41,316 nt of DNA, taken from positions 1-41,316 of the forward strand of contig DATKQM010000037.1 of NCBI GenBank assembly GCA_035532735.1, read 5' to 3'. This DNA is from Chersky-840 sp035532735. GTDB taxonomy: Bacteria > Actinomycetota > Acidimicrobiia > Acidimicrobiales > UBA8190. Made by a program: the position numbers and the translations under genes. Under the pieces are notes generated by a model. The model was given only the letters and a program-made list of their open reading frames with translations. It had not been told where the DNA came from and made no database searches. This document shows positions 1 to 7,849 of the stretch, piece by piece; within the stretch, counting starts at the first letter, position 1; every line of letters begins with the position of its first letter.

Positions 1-50
1 TCGCTGCGGCTGAGGCGGTGTCGTTCTCCCCGTAGCCAGAGGAGTCAATT

Positions 51-140
51 TGGCGGAGGAGGTGGGATTCGAACCCACGGTGACCTTGCGACCACAACGG
101 TTTTCGAGACCGTCCGATTCGTCCACTCTCGCACTCCTCC
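51..140 (-). tRNA. tRNA-Ser(CGA)
   Basis: Read on the minus strand this is a complete type II tRNA. The 7-bp acceptor stem is GGAGGAG/CTCCTCC, the T arm holds GGTTCGAATCC, the variable arm is long (as in tRNA-Ser), and the anticodon loop CTCGAAA gives anticodon CGA. The 3' CCA is encoded (51-53), unlike the second tRNA-Ser of this window. It decodes UCG. No gene follows upstream for about 520 bp. Confidence 0.96.
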
Positions 141-658
141 AACTGGACTTTCGTGTTTCCCTAACCCCTGCGTCCTAGTTCTTGTCCTACCCCTAGAAGC
201 GGCGGGTTTGTGGCACGCGAATCGCCAATCGTACAGGCACGATGCGGAAACTCTCTACGCCGTCCTAGGCGCTGCTCTGAATCAGACGGCTGCCTCGACC
301 ATTAGGACCGATGGAGTCGGACCGGCTTCGCTCCTCAGATCGAGGCCCATCTCGTCGGTCGGTGCGCGGCCCGTGGCAGGAGCCGGACGAGCTGAGCCCA
401 GAGGGGCTTGGCGCTCCTGGTATACGTCGGTCCAGACGCCGGTCACGGTGGGCATGGGCATCTTCTTTCGTTCAGAGGTGAGCGATTCCCGCTCAAGCGG
501 TGAGGCAGAACGGCGGCGTGGAGCTCGAGCTGCAAGGGATAGGGGGCGGACGTGGACACCAGGACTCCTTGGATTAGGTGTGAGTGGAACGGGATACGAC
601 GGAAAAGCAAGGGGACCAGCGGAGAGGTGACATGGCACCTCGGACTGAGCGGCTTCGA
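141..658. other. 518-bp stretch without a supportable gene
   Basis: Open frames exist on both strands, but none gives a recognisable protein, a convincing ribosome binding site or a domain-like pattern. The minus-strand frame that overlaps the DUF4386 gene looks like a shadow. The stretch should hold the promoter of tRNA-Ser(CGA) and the 3' untranslated region of the DUF4386 gene, but I could not define either. It may be remnant DNA, like the decayed genes at 2251-3120. Confidence 0.5.
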
Positions 659-1327
659 TCAGCCCTCGATCTGGTGAAAAGTGAATCCCTTGGTGAAGAG
701 CCAGATCGGGAGGATCAGCTCGAAGAGGCCGCCGGGGACCAGCGCAAGCATCCCTGCGCCGTGAGTGATGTCGATCAGGTTGAACATGGCCAAGATGCTT
801 CCCACCAAGAAGACCGGATAGCCGATGATCCCCAGCATGGAAAGGTTCCTCGGCACGATCCTCGATGTCAGCAAGGCAGACGACAGGACGAACCCTGCGC
901 CACCAGATATCGCGTAGACCGCAAGCACGTACGCATTCCACTGCGCATGGCTTGCCAAGAGGTACATGCCCACCGCCAGGAGTATGAGGCACTCCGTCAC
1001 CCTCATGGCGAAGTAGGCCCGAGAGCGAATCGGTGTATGCGACGCCAGGATTTGCCGCATCGCCGCACCGTTGGCGGCGACCGCGAGCCCGCAGAAGCCC
1101 AGAAGGAACACACCGGCGATGAGGGAGTCGTGGGCGGTCGCGCTCGAAAAGGACGAGCGGATGAGCGCGTTACCGATGGCGAAGGTGAAGGTGGCAGCAA
1201 CGAAGCACAGTCCGACAAGGACTGCGGTCTTGCTGACGGCATTCGTGGTCGGTGTCGGAGCGGCCATGGCCGTCACTGACGTGGCCGGTGTCTGTTGCAT
1301 CGATCGGTCGAGCGTTGCTGTCGTCAT
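659..1327 (-). CDS. DUF4386-type integral membrane protein
   Basis: A 222-residue protein with about six hydrophobic segments after a short polar Ser/Thr-rich N terminus. The order of segments and the C-terminal stretch with GIIGYPVFLVGSIL and ending LFTKGFTF fit the DUF4386 family, whose biochemical role is unknown. The open frame extends upstream through the operator, but I chose the ATG at 1327 because GGAG lies at a good distance upstream and the promoter lies at 1362-1390. The next gene upstream on the same strand is a TetR repressor, and the matching palindromes in both promoters imply that this gene is its target. Family assignment is fairly sure; function is not. Confidence 0.8.
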   Translation of the reverse strand: MTTATLDRSMQQTPATSVTAMAAPTPTTNAVSKTAVLVGLCFVAATFTFAIGNALIRSSFSSATAHDSLIAGVFLLGFCGLAVAANGAAMRQILASHTPIRSRAYFAMRVTECLILLAVGMYLLASHAQWNAYVLAVYAISGGAGFVLSSALLTSRIVPRNLSMLGIIGYPVFLVGSILAMFNLIDITHGAGMLALVPGGLFELILPIWLFTKGFTFHQIEG

Positions 1328-1346
1328 GGCCGTCTCCATTCGTGGG

Positions 1347-1390
1347 CTTACGTTGTAAGTGACAGTATACTTACGACGTAAGGTTGTCAA
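1347..1390 (-). promoter_or_regulatory. Promoter with paired TetR-type palindromes, DUF4386 gene
   Basis: On the minus strand TTGACA (1385-1390), a 17-base spacer and TACTGT (1362-1367) make a near-consensus sigma-70 promoter. Two 13-bp palindromes of form CTTAC-N3-GTAAG lie at 1370-1382 (inside the spacer) and 1347-1359 (over the likely transcription start). A repressor bound to both would block polymerase. The same pair recurs at 2193-2229. Confidence 0.85.
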
Positions 1391-1482
1391 GGGCGGCGCC
1401 GGAAAAGATGGGATGGCCCGCGGCGGACCGATGCCTCCCTGGCGACAAGGCCAAGGCCCCCGGTGGGGGCCGGGTGCAGCGT

Positions 1483-2160
1483 TCAGGTCGAGTCGCGGGC
1501 TCTCTCGAGGCCGTCGAGGATCAGGTCCAGCCCGAACCCGAACTCATTTCCGTAGTCATAGCCGGGTCGAAGGACGTGCTCGAGGGTGAACTCGGTGAGG
1601 TGGGGATACTCGTCGGCGGGGACCTCCGCCAGCATCATCCTCGCCACCTCTACCGTCTCCTCTTCGGTGTCGCCCAAGGGCAAGGTGGACTCTTGCAGCG
1701 CGAAACCGTAGATGTAGCTGTCGAGGGCGGAAAACGCGTGGGCGGCCATCGGGATCGAGAAGCCACCCGCACGCAGGCTCCCGATGACGGCGTCGTGGTG
1801 GCGCAGCGTGAAGGGACCGGGTGAGGTCCGCGTCGACATCAATGCGATTGCCCATGGATGGCGCCTCAGCGCCTGCCGGGCGGATTGCGCGCGCTCACAC
1901 ATGGCCGCCTTCCAGTCGGCTCCGCCCGCGGGCAGGTCGATCTCGCCGAAGACCAGGTCGACCATGCCGTCGAGGAGCTGATCCTTGTTGGCCACATGGT
2001 TGTAGAGCGACATGGCCTCGACCCCGAGGGCTTCGCCGAGCTTGCGCATACTGAGCGCTGCGATCCCGCTCTCGTCGGCGAAGGCAACAGCAGCACGCAG
2101 CACCCTCTCCCTGCTCAGGGGGATCCGGGGCTTTGTGGCCGGTTTAGTCGTCGGAGCCAT
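1483..2160 (-). CDS. TetR/AcrR-family transcriptional repressor
   Basis: A 225-residue DNA-binding protein. The N-terminal helix-turn-helix (about residues 16-62: SRERVLRAAVAFADESG, MRKLGEALGVEAMSLYNHV, KDQLLDGMVD) is classic TetR, and the rest fits the TetR C-terminal ligand-binding type. The ATG at 2160 has GGAGG seven bases upstream. It lies between two promoter regions that each carry two CTTAC-N3-GTAAG palindromes, one in front of itself and the decayed DUF4386 gene and one in front of the intact DUF4386 gene. I infer autoregulation and repression of the membrane protein, released by an unknown small ligand. Confidence 0.92.
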   Translation of the reverse strand: MAPTTKPATKPRIPLSRERVLRAAVAFADESGIAALSMRKLGEALGVEAMSLYNHVANKDQLLDGMVDLVFGEIDLPAGGADWKAAMCERAQSARQALRRHPWAIALMSTRTSPGPFTLRHHDAVIGSLRAGGFSIPMAAHAFSALDSYIYGFALQESTLPLGDTEEETVEVARMMLAEVPADEYPHLTEFTLEHVLRPGYDYGNEFGFGLDLILDGLERARDST

Positions 2161-2184
2161 CTGCGTCCCTCCACGTCGATGCCC

Positions 2185-2229
2185 TTGACTTCCTTACGCT
2201 GTAAGGATACCACTAACTTACAACGTAAG
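2185..2229. promoter_or_regulatory. Divergent operator region with paired palindromes
   Basis: Palindromes CTTAC-N3-GTAAG lie at 2193-2205 and 2217-2229 (11 bases apart, against 10 in the other pair). On the plus strand TTGACT (2185-2190) is followed after 17 bases by a TACCAC -10-like element at 2208, the same layout as the DUF4386 promoter at 1347-1390. It would drive the decayed plus-strand gene that starts at 2251. On the minus strand TATCCT (2204-2209) could be the -10 of tetR. Confidence 0.8.
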
Positions 2230-2250
2230 CCATCGACCGTCGGAGAGACC

Positions 2251-2685
2251 ATGACGAGAACAACGCGCACCCGGCCCACGGACCCGAGAAGTGCCTCCCT
2301 CGGCGCCGGCACGATGTCGGTGGCGAGATACGACCTCGGATCCCCACCCGACAAAGCCCTCCGAGGGGCGCCGAGACGAACCACTCGATTCGCAAGGCCA
2401 GCGCCACCGCGGGAGCCGGACTCCTAGCCATGTCGGTGCTCTGGGCCTTTGGATACCTCGTCGCTCTGTCGAAGTTCGCGGCGTGGCTTCGAATCGCGTA
2501 CGCCGTGGTGTTCACAGTCGCCATCCGCCAGCTCCCCGAAGCGCTCCGCCTCCACACCAGGCGCCCGGGCAGATCAACTCCTTCACCCACATCTGGATCG
2601 CTGCGCTCGTCCTCTTGGCCTGAGTCTGTTTGTCCTGGCCCACCTCGTCTACAGGTCGGGGTATGTCTCGAAGCTGTCGGGCGGG
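2251..2685 (+). pseudogene. Decayed DUF4386 membrane protein gene
   Basis: The start (ATG at 2251, with GGAGA upstream) sits behind an operator like that of the intact DUF4386 gene, and the first codons (ATG ACG) match too. The reading then breaks. Recognisable pieces occur in different frames: VLWAFGYLVALSKFAAWLRI and IAYAVVFTVAIRQLPEAL (about 2433-2550), GQINSFTHIWIAALVLL (about 2567-2620) and GLSLFVLAHLVYRSGYVSK (about 2617-2676). The last two fit the DUF4386 C-terminal pattern if one base is restored near 2616. There is also a stop at 2425. No intact product is possible. Confidence 0.75.
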
Positions 2686-2689
2686 TCAT

Positions 2690-3120
2690 TTGCTCGCCGT
2701 GGAGGTCCTTGTCGTTGGGATCACTCCCTACGGGGCATTCTCCCCGCAGGTGGATTCATCAAGGTTGCACAGGAGACCGGCCTCATTGTCGACCTCGGTC
2801 GTCGGGTGCTTGCTGAGGCATGTCACCAAATGGCCAATTGGCGAGAGCAGTATCCAACGTCCGCTTCGCCATGCGGGTGAACATGTCACCCGTGCAGCTC
2901 GCTACGCCCAATATCGTGCGACTCGTTGAGCAAGCCTCACAGAGAATCAGCTTCCGGGTCGGCTCATGTGCATCGAGATCACAGAGCACGTAGTGATGCC
3001 GAATGTCGAGCCAGCCGTGCAGGCGCATCAGGGGGCTCTCATCGACACCCTGAAGGTCGATCAGACGTTCGTGGACGCGATCCCGTCGCCATCGGGGTGT
3101 GATCTTCAGACACCGTTGCC
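2690..3120 (+). pseudogene. Decayed EAL-domain (c-di-GMP phosphodiesterase) fragment
   Basis: Pieces of an EAL domain follow one another in shifting frames: VEVLV, then after a one-base loss RWDHSLRGILPAGGFIKVA and ETGLIVDLGRRVLAEACHQM, then after another shift near 2850 VNMSPVQLATPNIVRLVEQA, then CIEITEHVVMPNVEPAVQA and DTLKVDQTFVDAI. The segment that normally carries IDDFGTG between the last two pieces is missing, so catalytic metal-binding residues are lost. The GGDEF or sensor part that usually precedes it is absent; the fragment abuts the decayed DUF4386 gene directly. Confidence 0.8.
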
Positions 3121-3180
3121 TAGGGATATGATGCTCCGTCTTTCGGCAATCGACGGAGGGGGTCGGGCATCCGACGATCT

Positions 3181-4236
3181 GTGCCAGGCATCGACGCCCG
3201 TCCTCGTCCCACCGAGGAACTACAGGCTGATCGGGACCACGTGCGGGGGCTCATCGAGAGCCCCCTGAGCGATGGCGACACGCTCGACCCCTTCGCAGTC
3301 CGCCAGGACAAGGAGTATGTGTTCGCGCCGGATCGGGGCGCGGCCCTGGCCTATCGCGCGCTGTTTGGTGTCGCCCTCGGTTCGGGCGACCCCATTGGGT
3401 TGGCAGACCAGGTTCCCGAGTGCCTTCGACAGTTCTTGGCCCGCGCCGACGACATCGGTGTGCGACCCGTGGTCATGCTCGTCCGCCAAGACCGATTGGC
3501 TCAGTACAAAAGACTTGGATTTCGAACCTTCTATCTAGGTGACGAAGCCATTTTGGACGTCGGCACTTTCACATTGGACAACCCTCGGATGCGTAACGCT
3601 CGACAGGCAGTCAAACGCTCTGTCAACTTCGGCGTCACGACGGAGGTCGTCCGCGAGGCCGACATCCCCGCTTCTCTCATGGCCTCATTGCGCGAAATCA
3701 CAGTCCGTGCGCGGCACGGAAAACGCGAGGAGGGCTTCTCGGCCGCACTCGAGGAGCCGTTCACCGTCCCTCAGCCCGCGTGCATCGTTGCCCTGTGCCG
3801 GGACCGCGGGGGAACTCCGATCGGGTTTCAGCGGTACGCGCTGTGCTGTGGTGGCACAAAGCTGTCGGCGGATGCAATGCGCCGCCTTCCAGCGGCGCCG
3901 AACGGAACAAACGAACGGATGATCTTCGAGGTCCTCCAATGGGGAAAGAGAAACGGAATCGTCGAGGTGTCGCTCAACTTCGTGGCGTTTCGAAGCCTCC
4001 TCGACCGCCTCGACGTCGCCAACGGGAACGCGGTAGTGCCCCGCACCATCAGAGCGCTCAATCCCGCCGGGGCTCCGACGCTCTTCGTCTTCACCAACAA
4101 GTTTCGGCCCCGCTGGGTACCCCGGTACCTCGCCTACCGCTCGTTTACCGACATCCCGCGCTTTGCCATCGCGACCTTGAGCGCGGAAGGACGGCTTCCG
4201 CCTTGGTTGGCGCGCCTCGGTGACCGCACAGGTTGA
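3181..4236 (+). CDS. MprF C-terminal-like aminoacyl-phospholipid synthase (DUF2156)
   Basis: A 351-residue soluble protein that matches the catalytic half of lysyl-phosphatidylglycerol synthases, which move an amino acid from aminoacyl-tRNA to phosphatidylglycerol. Family signs are DTLDPFAVRQDKEYVFAPD near the N terminus, GVALGSGDPIG, the block around RMRNARQAVKRSVNFGV, and GVRPVVMLV. The transmembrane flippase half of MprF is absent. The start is uncertain: GTG at 3181 has no good ribosome binding site, and GTG at 3241 would still keep the domain. Because decayed DNA lies just upstream, it may be an N-terminally truncated remnant. The domain itself looks intact. The substrate amino acid cannot be told. 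Confidence 0.75.
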   Translation: MPGIDARPRPTEELQADRDHVRGLIESPLSDGDTLDPFAVRQDKEYVFAPDRGAALAYRALFGVALGSGDPIGLADQVPECLRQFLARADDIGVRPVVMLVRQDRLAQYKRLGFRTFYLGDEAILDVGTFTLDNPRMRNARQAVKRSVNFGVTTEVVREADIPASLMASLREITVRARHGKREEGFSAALEEPFTVPQPACIVALCRDRGGTPIGFQRYALCCGGTKLSADAMRRLPAAPNGTNERMIFEVLQWGKRNGIVEVSLNFVAFRSLLDRLDVANGNAVVPRTIRALNPAGAPTLFVFTNKFRPRWVPRYLAYRSFTDIPRFAIATLSAEGRLPPWLARLGDRTG

Positions 4237-4248
4237 TCCGATCGCGGT

Positions 4249-4731
4249 TCAGCGCCGAGCTGCGAAGAATTCCTCGAGCACCACACCGCATTCCTCGGCC
4301 AGGACCCCGCCCCGGACGGGCAACTCGTGGTTGAGTCGGGGGTCGGCACACAGTTGATAGAGCGATCCACACGCCCCGGCCTTGGGGTCCACCGCACCGA
4401 AGACAAGGCGTCCCAGACGGGCTGCCACCAGGGCCCCGGCGCACATGGCACAGGGCTCGAGGGTCACCACCAGGGTGACGTCGGTGAGCCTCCAGGTGCC
4501 GAGCGAAGCTGCGGCATCGCGTAATGCCAGGATCTCGGCATGGGCGGTGGGGTCAAGCCCTCGCTCGCGCTCGTTGTGACGGGTGGCGATTACCCGACCG
4601 TCCACCATGGCCACGGCACCGACGGGCACGTCCCCATGCTCGATGGCCTTCCTGGCCTCGGCCAGCGCGAGATGCATCGCGGCGAGGTCATCGACTCGTT
4701 GTCCCGGTTCAGTCGGTTGGTCGCCAGCCAT
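4249..4731 (-). CDS. tadA: tRNA-specific adenosine deaminase TadA
   Basis: A 160-residue cytidine-deaminase-fold enzyme that converts adenosine 34 of tRNA-Arg(ACG) to inosine. The zinc site is complete: HAE at 64-66 (His ligand and catalytic Glu) and PCAMC at 93-97 (two Cys ligands). Length is usual for the family. The ATG at 4731 lies 6 bases after a TACCGT hexamer, which suggests a leaderless mRNA. It sits just downstream of tRNA-Ser(GGA) on the same strand and converges with the MprF-like gene. Confidence 0.95.
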   Translation of the reverse strand: MAGDQPTEPGQRVDDLAAMHLALAEARKAIEHGDVPVGAVAMVDGRVIATRHNERERGLDPTAHAEILALRDAAASLGTWRLTDVTLVVTLEPCAMCAGALVAARLGRLVFGAVDPKAGACGSLYQLCADPRLNHELPVRGGVLAEECGVVLEEFFAARR

Positions 4732-4737
4732 GGAGAG

Positions 4738-4743
4738 ACGGTA
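4738..4743 (-). promoter_or_regulatory. -10 element of tadA (leaderless)
   Basis: TACCGT on the minus strand, 6 bases before the tadA ATG. Confidence 0.55.
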
Positions 4744-4793
4744 GGGCAGACGGGAGGGGGGGAGTCCCCCGCCTCGCCGCCGGGCCCTTCACG

Positions 4794-4878
4794 CGGAGGA
4801 GGTGGGATTTGAACCCACGGTGAGTTTCCCCACACACGATTTCCAGTCGTGCCGATTCGGCCGCTCTCGCACTCCTCC
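4794..4878 (-). tRNA. tRNA-Ser(GGA)
   Basis: Type II tRNA on the minus strand: acceptor stem GGAGGAG/CTCCTCC, T arm with GGTTCAAATCC, long variable arm, and anticodon loop CTGGAAA giving GGA, which reads UCC/UCU. The acceptor arm is identical to that of tRNA-Ser(CGA) at 51-140. CCA is not encoded here and must be added by a nucleotidyltransferase. Confidence 0.96.
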
Positions 4879-4929
4879 GGAGCTGCCGGTGCGCAGCAGC
4901 AGGGAGGCTATCGTCTCGCGGTGCATTGT

Positions 4930-5059
4930 CCGGTGCTCCGTGCGACGGCCGGGTCCTGCGCAACGGTCTCCCGTGAACCGAGTCAGGGCCGGAAGGCAGC
5001 AGCTCTCAGCGGGTCCGGTCGTGTGCCGTAGCAAACCTGGCCGTCGCACCGAACACCGG
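4930..5059 (+). ncRNA. ffs: Signal recognition particle RNA (4.5S type)
   Basis: The universally conserved SRP tip is present: CAGGGCCGGAAGGCAGCAGC, with the GGAAG tetraloop region and the asymmetric loop that binds Ffh. The ends pair over a long helix (CCGGTG at 4930 with CACCGG at 5054-5059, then the block around TGCGACGGCC with GGCCGTCGCA). This gives a hairpin of about 130 nt without an Alu domain. It lies between a tRNA-Ser and dnaX, as in many actinobacteria. Exact transcript ends are not visible. Confidence 0.93.
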
Positions 5060-5152
5060 CACCGCTCGGGGCCCGCCACCGACGCCAGGTCGGCGCCGAG
5101 GACGTCATGACACCGCTCTGACCAGGCGGGCGAAGGCGCCGTGTCCCCCCGA

Positions 5153-5158
5153 TAGGCT
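5153..5158 (+). promoter_or_regulatory. -10 element of dnaX (leaderless)
   Basis: TAGGCT, 6 bases before the GTG start of dnaX. Confidence 0.55.
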
Positions 5159-5164
5159 GCGGCC

Positions 5165-7243
5165 GTGGCCGCCGTCGGCGACAAAGATTCCGCTCCCTAC
5201 CAGTCTCTGTACCGTCGCTTCCGTCCGCAGCGCTTCGAAGAGGTGCTCGGACAAGAGCACGTGAGCCTGGCTCTGAGAAACGCGGTGCGCGACGGTCGCG
5301 TCGGGCACGCATACCTGTTCAGCGGCCCGCGCGGGACGGGCAAGACCTCGACCGCCCGGATCCTGGCCAAGGCGTTGAACTGCGCGGCGCTCGAGGACGG
5401 CGAGCCCTGTGGGCGATGCGACTCCTGTATCGAGATCGCCCGGGGCGCGTCCCTCGATGTCCACGAGCTCGACGCGGCGTCGAACAACGGAGTCGACGCC
5501 ATGCGTGACCTGGTGTCGCACGCGGCGCTCGGGACCCCGGGCCGATGGAAGGTCTACATCGTCGACGAGGTGCACATGCTTTCGACAGCGGCGTCCAACG
5601 CGCTGCTGAAGACGCTCGAGGAGCCACCCGGACACGTCGTGTTCGTGCTCGCCACCACCGACGCCCAGAAGGTGCTTCCCACCATCCGGAGCCGCACCCA
5701 ACACTTCGAGTTCCGACTCCTCGGGTCCGAGACGCTGTCGGCCCTGCTCCACCAGGTCCGCACTGCCACCGGTCTCGCACTTCCCGACGAAGCCCTCGAC
5801 GCGGCCGTGCGCCGGGGACGGGGATCGGCCCGAGACGCGCTGTCGGCACTCGACCAGGTCGCGGCGGGAGGGATGGTCGACGACGACATCGAGGTGTTGG
5901 CCGAGCTCGCCGAGTCCCTGGCCGAGCGTGATCCTTCCCGGGCCCTTGTCGCCGTCGCCCACGCTTCCGAAGCAGGTCGCGACCCTCAGCGCCTGGCCGC
6001 CGATCTTGCCGAGTACCTCCGCCAGGGGTTCCTGGCCATCGTGGCGAGCGAGCTCGTGAGCCTGGCGGGCGCGGACCGCAGCCGGGTGGAGGACACCGCC
6101 CGGCGCATGGGGCTGCCCGCGTTGGTACGCGCCCTCGAAGAGCTGGGACGAGCCCAGGTCGACATGCGTGATATCCCCGACCAGCGCGTGCACCTCGAGG
6201 TCTCGCTCATCAAGCTGACCCACCCTCAGGCAGATGATTCCACCAGTGCCCTGCTCGAGCGGGTCGAACGCCTCGAACGGGCTCTGGCCGAGGGAGGCGG
6301 GGCGGGAGTCGGACCTGCGGTGCCGGCCACGCCGCCTCGCACCCTCGAAGTTCCACCGGCGCCGCCGGGTGGGCCCGCTCCGAGCCGGGCGGGCGCGTCG
6401 GCAGCGAAGAATGCGAAGGACCCAGGCCGGGCCTCTTCCCCGGCGGAGGTGGGCGAAGGAGGTGCGGTCGCCCCTGTCGGCGCCGCCTCTGGGTCTGGGG
6501 GCCCGCCTGCGACCGGTGCAGAGAGCGGTCCCGACCTCGCCCGTCGGACGCTCGGCGCGGTGAGACGTCAGAGCGGTTCGGGTCGTGGCATCCCCCGGGT
6601 CGACACCGCGGGAAACGCCACGTCCCGCGCACCTGGCGGTGCCGAGGTACCCAGCGCGCCGAAGGGCTCCGACGCAGGTCCGACTGGGGCCGCCCCGGTG
6701 AAGCCCGCTGGTGCGATCGCCACACTGCCCTCGCGCGACCAGCTCGTGCAGGTCTGGGGTGACGGGCTGCTCGCCCAGCTGCCCAACCGGGCCAGGGCCC
6801 GTTTCAGGGTGGGAAGGTTCCTGGACTTCGAGGGGTCGACGGCGATCTTCGCCTTGCCCAACGAGACTCACCGTTCCTATTGCGAAGAGGTTCGCCTCGA
6901 GGTCGAGGCCGCACTGGCAACCCGCTTCGGGACGGCGGTGCCGATCAGGCTCGTGGTCGACGATGAGGCCGCCGACGACCCGGTGTCGTCGCGCCCGGCC
7001 CGCCCACCTCGAGGCGCGACGATGCCGTCGGCGTCGACCGTCGAGGTCGAGGCAACCGCCACCGTCGAGACGGCCGAATCCGTCGACACCACGGGCGCCG
7101 CGGTGACTGGCGTACCCGCAATTGACGATTCCCCCGATCTCCTCGATTCCGCCGTGCTGGCTGCTGAGACCGAGCTCGCCGGGGTGGGGCTCACTCCCGA
7201 AGAGCGGCTGAAGCAGGCCTTCCCCGGCGCGCAAGAGGTATAG
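5165..7243 (+). CDS. dnaX: DNA polymerase III subunits gamma/tau
   Basis: A 692-residue clamp-loader ATPase that opens the sliding clamp and, as tau, tethers polymerase III. The AAA+ core is complete: Walker A GPRGTGKT at 54-61, four zinc-binding Cys at 73, 82, 85 and 88, Walker B around VDEVH at 132-136, and the sensor/SRC-like IRSRTQHFEF further on. A long Pro/Ala/Gly-rich linker (about 370-530) leads to the tau-specific C-terminal domain. The GTG start follows a TAGGCT hexamer by 6 bases. I see no obvious A-rich slippery site of the kind used to make gamma in E. coli. recR follows after 2 bases. Confidence 0.97.
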   Translation: MAAVGDKDSAPYQSLYRRFRPQRFEEVLGQEHVSLALRNAVRDGRVGHAYLFSGPRGTGKTSTARILAKALNCAALEDGEPCGRCDSCIEIARGASLDVHELDAASNNGVDAMRDLVSHAALGTPGRWKVYIVDEVHMLSTAASNALLKTLEEPPGHVVFVLATTDAQKVLPTIRSRTQHFEFRLLGSETLSALLHQVRTATGLALPDEALDAAVRRGRGSARDALSALDQVAAGGMVDDDIEVLAELAESLAERDPSRALVAVAHASEAGRDPQRLAADLAEYLRQGFLAIVASELVSLAGADRSRVEDTARRMGLPALVRALEELGRAQVDMRDIPDQRVHLEVSLIKLTHPQADDSTSALLERVERLERALAEGGGAGVGPAVPATPPRTLEVPPAPPGGPAPSRAGASAAKNAKDPGRASSPAEVGEGGAVAPVGAASGSGGPPATGAESGPDLARRTLGAVRRQSGSGRGIPRVDTAGNATSRAPGGAEVPSAPKGSDAGPTGAAPVKPAGAIATLPSRDQLVQVWGDGLLAQLPNRARARFRVGRFLDFEGSTAIFALPNETHRSYCEEVRLEVEAALATRFGTAVPIRLVVDDEAADDPVSSRPARPPRGATMPSASTVEVEATATVETAESVDTTGAAVTGVPAIDDSPDLLDSAVLAAETELAGVGLTPEERLKQAFPGAQEV

Positions 7244-7245
7244 CG

Positions 7246-7845
7246 ATGTTCACCGGCCCGTTGCAGGCCTTGGTGGACGAGCTGGGACGCTTGCCCGGCA
7301 TCGGGCCGAAGTCGGCGCAGCGCATTGCGTTTCACATGTTGAAGGTGGCACCCGAGGACGCCATGCGCCTGGCCGACGCCATCGTGGCGGTCAAAGAGCG
7401 CATCACCCTGTGTCCCCGATGCTTCAACGTCGCCGAGGGTGACCTTTGCGCCATCTGTAGCGACAATCGGCGCGACGGCACGATCATCTGCGTGGTCGAA
7501 GACCCACGCGACATTGTGGCGGTGGAGAAGACCCAGGAATTCCGCGGTCGCTACCACGTGCTTCACGGTGCCCTCAATCCGATCGAGGGGGTGGGGCCGG
7601 ATCAGCTCCGCGTCAAAGAGCTCCTCGGGCGGCTCGACGACGAGGCGATCACCGAGATCATCCTCTGCACCAATCCGAACCTCGAGGGCGAGGCCACCGC
7701 CATGTACCTGGCGCGGCTCTTGAAGCCTCTCGGCCTGAGCGTCACCCGCATCGCCAGCGGGCTCCCGGTCGGAGGCGACCTCGAGTACGCCGATGAGCTC
7801 ACCCTGGGTCGCGCCCTCGAGGGCCGTCGCGAGGTCGACGCCTGA
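7246..7845 (+). CDS. recR: Recombination mediator protein RecR
   Basis: A 199-residue recombinational repair protein that works with RecF/RecO to load RecA on gapped DNA. It shows the N-terminal helix-hairpin-helix (LPGIGPKSAQRIAFH, 16-30), a zinc finger with Cys 56, 59, 68 and 71, then a Toprim domain beginning near IICVVEDPRDI. Length is typical. The ATG is 2 bases after the dnaX stop, so the two are co-transcribed. The ybaB gene usually found between dnaX and recR is missing. Confidence 0.97.
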   Translation: MFTGPLQALVDELGRLPGIGPKSAQRIAFHMLKVAPEDAMRLADAIVAVKERITLCPRCFNVAEGDLCAICSDNRRDGTIICVVEDPRDIVAVEKTQEFRGRYHVLHGALNPIEGVGPDQLRVKELLGRLDDEAITEIILCTNPNLEGEATAMYLARLLKPLGLSVTRIASGLPVGGDLEYADELTLGRALEGRREVDA

Positions 7846-7849
7846 AACC

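Noticed and set aside
208..630. Plus-strand open frame of 140 codons after tRNA-Ser
   Set aside because: No ribosome binding site, no recognisable pattern, composition like random GC-rich frame; the opposite strand is open too.
5105..7234. Very long minus-strand open frame opposite dnaX
   Set aside because: It is a mirror of the GC-rich dnaX frame; dnaX has all catalytic motifs and the minus frame has none.
5165..7243. Programmed frameshift in dnaX
   Set aside because: No A-rich slippery heptamer followed by a stem-loop was seen, so I make no claim for a shorter gamma product.
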